Shown: one piece after another, positions 61,055-64,000 of the stretch
Layout of the letters: the number at the start of each line of letters is the position of its first letter
How positions within the stretch are numbered: position 1 is the first letter of the stretch
Assembly: GCA_016702505.1 (NCBI GenBank)
Contig: JADJDU010000014.1
Span: 62,001 to 126,000 of the forward strand
Origin: Microthrixaceae bacterium
Lineage (GTDB): Bacteria; Actinomycetota; Acidimicrobiia; Acidimicrobiales; Iamiaceae
DNA: 64,000 nucleotides
Direction of reading: 5' to 3'
Notes under the pieces: model-generated
What the model was told of the DNA's origin: nothing
What the model saw: only the letters and a program-made list of their open reading frames with translations
The model's database searches: none
Translations under genes and position numbers: made by a program

Positions 61055-61605
61055 GATGCCTCCTCGGACAGTCGCAGAGCTTGGGCCAGGTTGGCCCGAC
61101 CTTTGTGGAGCAACGCCTTGGCTGTTCCTTCGGCGCAGTCGAGGACGGCGGCAACGTCAGCGACGGCGCGGTCCTCGAGGTAGTAGAGGGTGATGGCGGC
61201 AGCCTGGCGGCTCGGGAGACGACGGACCTGAGCCCAGAACTCGTCGCCGCCGTCGTCGACGCCGAGGCGAACCTCCCACGCTGGGCGTTCGCCGGCGAGG
61301 CGGGCCATGGCTCGTTGTTCGGAGCGCTTGCGGGCCCGATTGTTGTGGGCCAGGTTGATGGCCACCCGTCGAAGCCAGGCGGCCGGTTTGTCGTAGCGGG
61401 AGATCCGGGCCCAACGCTGGTGGGCCTTGACCATGGCCTCTTGAGCCAGATCCTCGGCCACCATCCGGTTGCCGGTGAGAGCGGTCAGCATGGCGACTAG
61501 GCCGCGGTATTCGGTGGCGAAGAATTCGTCGAAGTCGGCCACCACCACCTCTAGCAACGGACCGTCGGCCCCAGGATCGGGGAGGGTGGTGGGAAGGTCG
61601 GTCAT
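61051..61605 (-). CDS. ECF RNA polymerase sigma factor
   Basis: 184 residues from the ATG at 61605 (the frame extends to a GTG at 61659). Region 2 is FDEFFATEYRGLVAMLTALTGNRMVAEDLAQEAMVKAHQRW with the DLAQE core motif; region 4 is LPSRQAAAITLYYLEDRAVADVAAVLDCAEGTAKALLHKG, a helix-turn-helix. The WARISRYDKPAAWLRRVAINLAHN linker is typical of SigE/SigL-like actinobacterial ECFs. It overlaps the membrane partner gene and precedes it in one unit. Confidence 0.87.
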   Translation of the reverse strand: MTDLPTTLPDPGADGPLLEVVVADFDEFFATEYRGLVAMLTALTGNRMVAEDLAQEAMVKAHQRWARISRYDKPAAWLRRVAINLAHNNRARKRSEQRAMARLAGERPAWEVRLGVDDGGDEFWAQVRRLPSRQAAAITLYYLEDRAVADVAAVLDCAEGTAKALLHKGRANLAQALRLSEEAS

Positions 61606-61718
61606 CGTAGAGGTGGGGGTGACGGAGACTCGGTGGAGGTCTGGCGTCTGAACGTACACACCACATACACAGGTGAGGGCGGTCCCCGGTTTACCCGGGT
61701 CTCAGGTTCTGCCAAGAT

Positions 61719-61733
61719 CTGACACCCCGTCAG
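61719..61733. promoter_or_regulatory. Operator CTGACA-CCC-CGTCAG
   Basis: One mismatch (CTGACA). It lies 39 nt upstream of the thiolase GTG at 61772 and also 6 nt before an in-frame ATG at 61739. Confidence 0.66.
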
Positions 61734-61771
61734 ATCGAATGGCTTCGGCCATCGCGACCATTGGAGACCCC

Positions 61772-62932
61772 GTGCCCACCGATGTAGTCATCGTCAGCGC
61801 CGCCCGCACCCCGATCGCCACCGCCTACAAGGGTTCGCTCACCGGTGTCGATGCGTTCACCTTGGCCGAGGTAGCGGTAGGTGCCGCCGTGTCGCGTTCG
61901 GGGATCCCGGTCGGTGAGATCGAGGACATGGGATTCGGCGAGTCCTTCCAGGGTGGCGGCAACATCGGCCGCAACGTCGCCGTGCGCCTCGGGCTGACCG
62001 GCCTCCCCTCGGTGGCCACCCAGCGGTGGTGCGCCTCGGGCATGGCCGGCACCCAGTGGGTGGCGGCCAACATCGCCGCTGGCATGGTCGATGTGGGCAT
62101 CGGCGGTGGCACCGAGTCGATGTCCACCGCTCCGGGTACCTCCAAGCCCGGTCCCGATGGGACTCCCGCCTTCTGGCTGTCTCCCGGCAACCCCGAAACC
62201 GCGGAGGCCCCGCCGTTCAACATGGCGCTCACCGTGGGCGACAACACCGCTCGCATCGCCGGCGTGACTAGAGAACAGGCCGACGCCTGGGCGTTCGAGT
62301 CCCACCAGCGAGCAATCCGAGCCATCGACGAAGGCCGTTTCGACAACGAGATCGTTCCGGTGACCTTGGCTGGCGGCAGCACGTTCTCGGTGGACGAGCA
62401 CCCCCGGCGCAACTCCAGCCTGGACAAGTTGGCCTCACTCCCGCTGCTGAACCCCGACGTCGACGGTGCGGTGACCACCGCGGGTAACTCGTCAGGCCTC
62501 AACGACGCGGCCGCGGCGCTGGTGCTGTGCAGCCGTGGTTATGCCGATGCCCACGGACTGAAGCCGCTGGCCGCCATCCGCGGATGGGCTTCGGCCGGCG
62601 TGGACCCTGTGGAGACCGGCCTTGCCCCCACCCATGCTCTGCCCAAGGCGTTGTCGCGGGCGGGAATTGCCATCTCGGACCTGCAGAGCGTGGAGATCAA
62701 CGAGGCGTTCGCGTCCATGGCGGTGGCATCCACCCGCATATTGGGGCTCGACCCCGAGATCGTGAACGTGAACGGCTCGGGTTGTTCGCTCGGCCATCCG
62801 ATCGGGTGCACCGGTGCCCGCATGATCGTCACGATGGTCAACGAGCTGATCCGCACCGATGCCCAATGGGGCGCGGTCGCCATGTGCGCCGCCGGTGGCA
62901 TGGGATCAGCCACCATCATCGAACGGGTCTGA
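61772..62932 (+). CDS. Acetyl-CoA C-acyltransferase (thiolase)
   Basis: 386 residues from the GTG at 61772 (GGAG 6 nt upstream); an ATG lies at 61739. TDVVIVSAARTPI starts the fold; the nucleophile Cys is in TQRWCASGMAG, the His in GCSLGHPIGCTGAR and the second Cys in MCAAGGMGSATIIERV. Degradative thiolase; the steroid side chain or ring fragments are possible substrates given the operator upstream. Confidence 0.82.
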   Translation: MPTDVVIVSAARTPIATAYKGSLTGVDAFTLAEVAVGAAVSRSGIPVGEIEDMGFGESFQGGGNIGRNVAVRLGLTGLPSVATQRWCASGMAGTQWVAANIAAGMVDVGIGGGTESMSTAPGTSKPGPDGTPAFWLSPGNPETAEAPPFNMALTVGDNTARIAGVTREQADAWAFESHQRAIRAIDEGRFDNEIVPVTLAGGSTFSVDEHPRRNSSLDKLASLPLLNPDVDGAVTTAGNSSGLNDAAAALVLCSRGYADAHGLKPLAAIRGWASAGVDPVETGLAPTHALPKALSRAGIAISDLQSVEINEAFASMAVASTRILGLDPEIVNVNGSGCSLGHPIGCTGARMIVTMVNELIRTDAQWGAVAMCAAGGMGSATIIERV

Positions 62933-62996
62933 CGGCTGGCGACGACCAGCAGAAGAACCGGCCCGGCAACCGGGCGTTCGCCTCAGGTTGGCGCGG

Positions 62997-63734
62997 TCAG
63001 GCCAGGTGAAGACCACATTCGGACTTCTCTTTGCCGCGCCAGCGGCCTGACCTCGGGTCCTCTCCTTCGGCCACGGGAGTGGTGCAGGGCTCACATCCGA
63101 TGGAGGGGTAACCCCGCAACGTGAGGGGGTTGACGATGATGTCGTTGTCTCGGATGTACGCGTCTACATCCTCGTTGGTCCAGGTGGCGATGGGGCTCAC
63201 CTTCACCAACCCGCGTAGGTCTCGGGAGACGATGGGGGCGTTGGCCCGACTCTCGGCTTCGGCGCGCCGCAGGCCGCTCATCCAGGCCGCCTTGCCGGCC
63301 AAGGCCCGGTCGAGTTGTCCGACCTTGACCGCCGAGCAGCAGTTCTCGGGGTCGGCTTCCCACAACTCCTCTTGCTGGCGGGCAACGGTCATCATCCGCA
63401 GGTTCAGCCCGTAGTGGCGACGTACCTCCTCCACCGTTTCGAGCGTTTCGGGGAAGTGGTAGCCGGTGTCGATGAAGATCACCTCGATGGCGGGATCCAC
63501 CTTGATGGCCAAGTCGATCAGCACCGCGTCGGTCATCGAAGCGGTCATGGCCAGGTGAGGTGAGAAGTTCTCGACAGCCCAGCGGATCACCTTGGTGGCC
63601 GACACCTTCTCCAGCTCACGACTGATCTCGGCCAGTTCCTCGTCGGTGTAGACGGGTCGGGACGTGTCTATGAGGTTGAGTCGGTTGCCGTTGGTGGTGG
63701 CGATGCTACGGATCGAAGACTCGGTGATGCTCAT
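62997..63734 (-). CDS. cysH: Phosphoadenylyl/adenylyl-sulfate reductase CysH
   Basis: 245 residues. FSPHLAMTASMTDAVLIDLA and IDTGYHFPETLETV form the nucleotide site. NCCSAVKVGQL (Cys-Cys) and GCEPCTTPV plus KSECGLH give the two Cys pairs that mark the 4Fe-4S APS reductase type. Sulfite is passed to the reductase encoded upstream on this strand, with 4-nt overlap. Confidence 0.88.
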   Translation of the reverse strand: MSITESSIRSIATTNGNRLNLIDTSRPVYTDEELAEISRELEKVSATKVIRWAVENFSPHLAMTASMTDAVLIDLAIKVDPAIEVIFIDTGYHFPETLETVEEVRRHYGLNLRMMTVARQQEELWEADPENCCSAVKVGQLDRALAGKAAWMSGLRRAEAESRANAPIVSRDLRGLVKVSPIATWTNEDVDAYIRDNDIIVNPLTLRGYPSIGCEPCTTPVAEGEDPRSGRWRGKEKSECGLHLA

Positions 63735-64000
63735 CAGGTGGCGCACTCCGACTCGCCGGTCTCGGCCACGTAGGGCCCGGTCTCGCCGTAGTCGACGTAG
63801 AAGTCGGGGGCGGCGTCGGGGGTGGGGAACTCGTCGAGCTCCTTCAGCTCCGCGGCCAGGGTCGACACTCCACCGGATCGGTCGATCCAGCCTCGGAACG
63901 ACTCGCCGGCCTGGCGCTCGTCGTTGAAGCGCCGGACCACACGGGCGGCCGCCTCGGGAGCGTTCTTGGCGGGAAGCCTAAGCGCTCGCTCACCAAAGTG
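63734..64000 (-). CDS. Ferredoxin-dependent sulfite/nitrite reductase, C-terminal end (partial at window edge)
   Basis: The last 88 residues are visible: HFGERALRLPAKNAPEAA, then RFNDERQAGESFRGWIDRSGG, a tail typical of NirA/SirA siroheme reductases of actinobacteria (the heme domain lies outside the window). The position before cysH points to sulfite reduction. The start is beyond base 64000. Confidence 0.72.
   Translation of the reverse strand, partial: HFGERALRLPAKNAPEAAARVVRRFNDERQAGESFRGWIDRSGGVSTLAAELKELDEFPTPDAAPDFYVDYGETGPYVAETGESECAT

Overview
High-GC chromosomal DNA packed with genes, from an actinobacterium. Two F420-dependent luciferase-like oxidoreductases, mycobacterial-type steroid-degradation enzymes and a Tat-exported binding protein fit Actinomycetota. 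The gene order and the operator type differ from Mycobacterium/Rhodococcus, so an Acidimicrobiia-like lineage is my best guess; this is inference, as there is no rRNA or marker gene here. I saw no tRNA, rRNA or CRISPR.

The centre of gravity is catabolism of steroid C and D rings. By recall of the mycobacterial proteins I recognise fadD3-like (6881-8693), fadE30-ipdF-maoC (36450-38924), a DUF35/lipid-transfer thiolase pair (39116-40788), an SDR divergent from echA20-ipdA-ipdB (44805-48186), ipdC (50798-51892), fadE31-fadE32-like (51940-54216), fadA6 (54593-55744), another thiolase (61772-62932) and two long SDRs (29384-30295, 57692-58606). Around them are amidohydrolases (1-876, 19513-20730), an isochorismatase-like protein, an aldehyde and an alcohol dehydrogenase, and a dienoyl-CoA isomerase.

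The most striking signal is a shared palindrome, CTGACG-N3-CGTCAG. It occurs 15 times at 13 loci, at the promoters of nearly all of these units and over the start of a TetR gene (9259-9942). It is not the KstR2 box known from mycobacteria, so it looks like a rewired steroid regulon that also captures proteins of unknown role. Several sites sit on a TACGCT -10 element 7-10 nt from the start codon, suggesting leaderless mRNAs.

Other regions: a nitrate-type ABC importer (2255-5285); an SDR/EthD operon (11190-13874); a TMEM175-like channel with an amidase (14953-16709); a VapBC pair; a self-contained TetR/DCC/membrane operon with its own operators (24274-26146); an ABC exporter; a beta-helix lipoprotein / DUF1996 / beta-helix lipoprotein locus (30534-34429) with a cupredoxin; a decayed IS110 element between ipdB and ipdC; an ECF sigma factor with a neocarzinostatin-like membrane partner (59822-61605); and the start of an assimilatory sulfate reduction operon at the right edge.

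Four genes are interrupted by single-base slips in G/C runs (near 775, 7210, 19117, 26593). Their reading frames are otherwise well conserved, so I suspect sequencing or assembly error rather than real pseudogenes.
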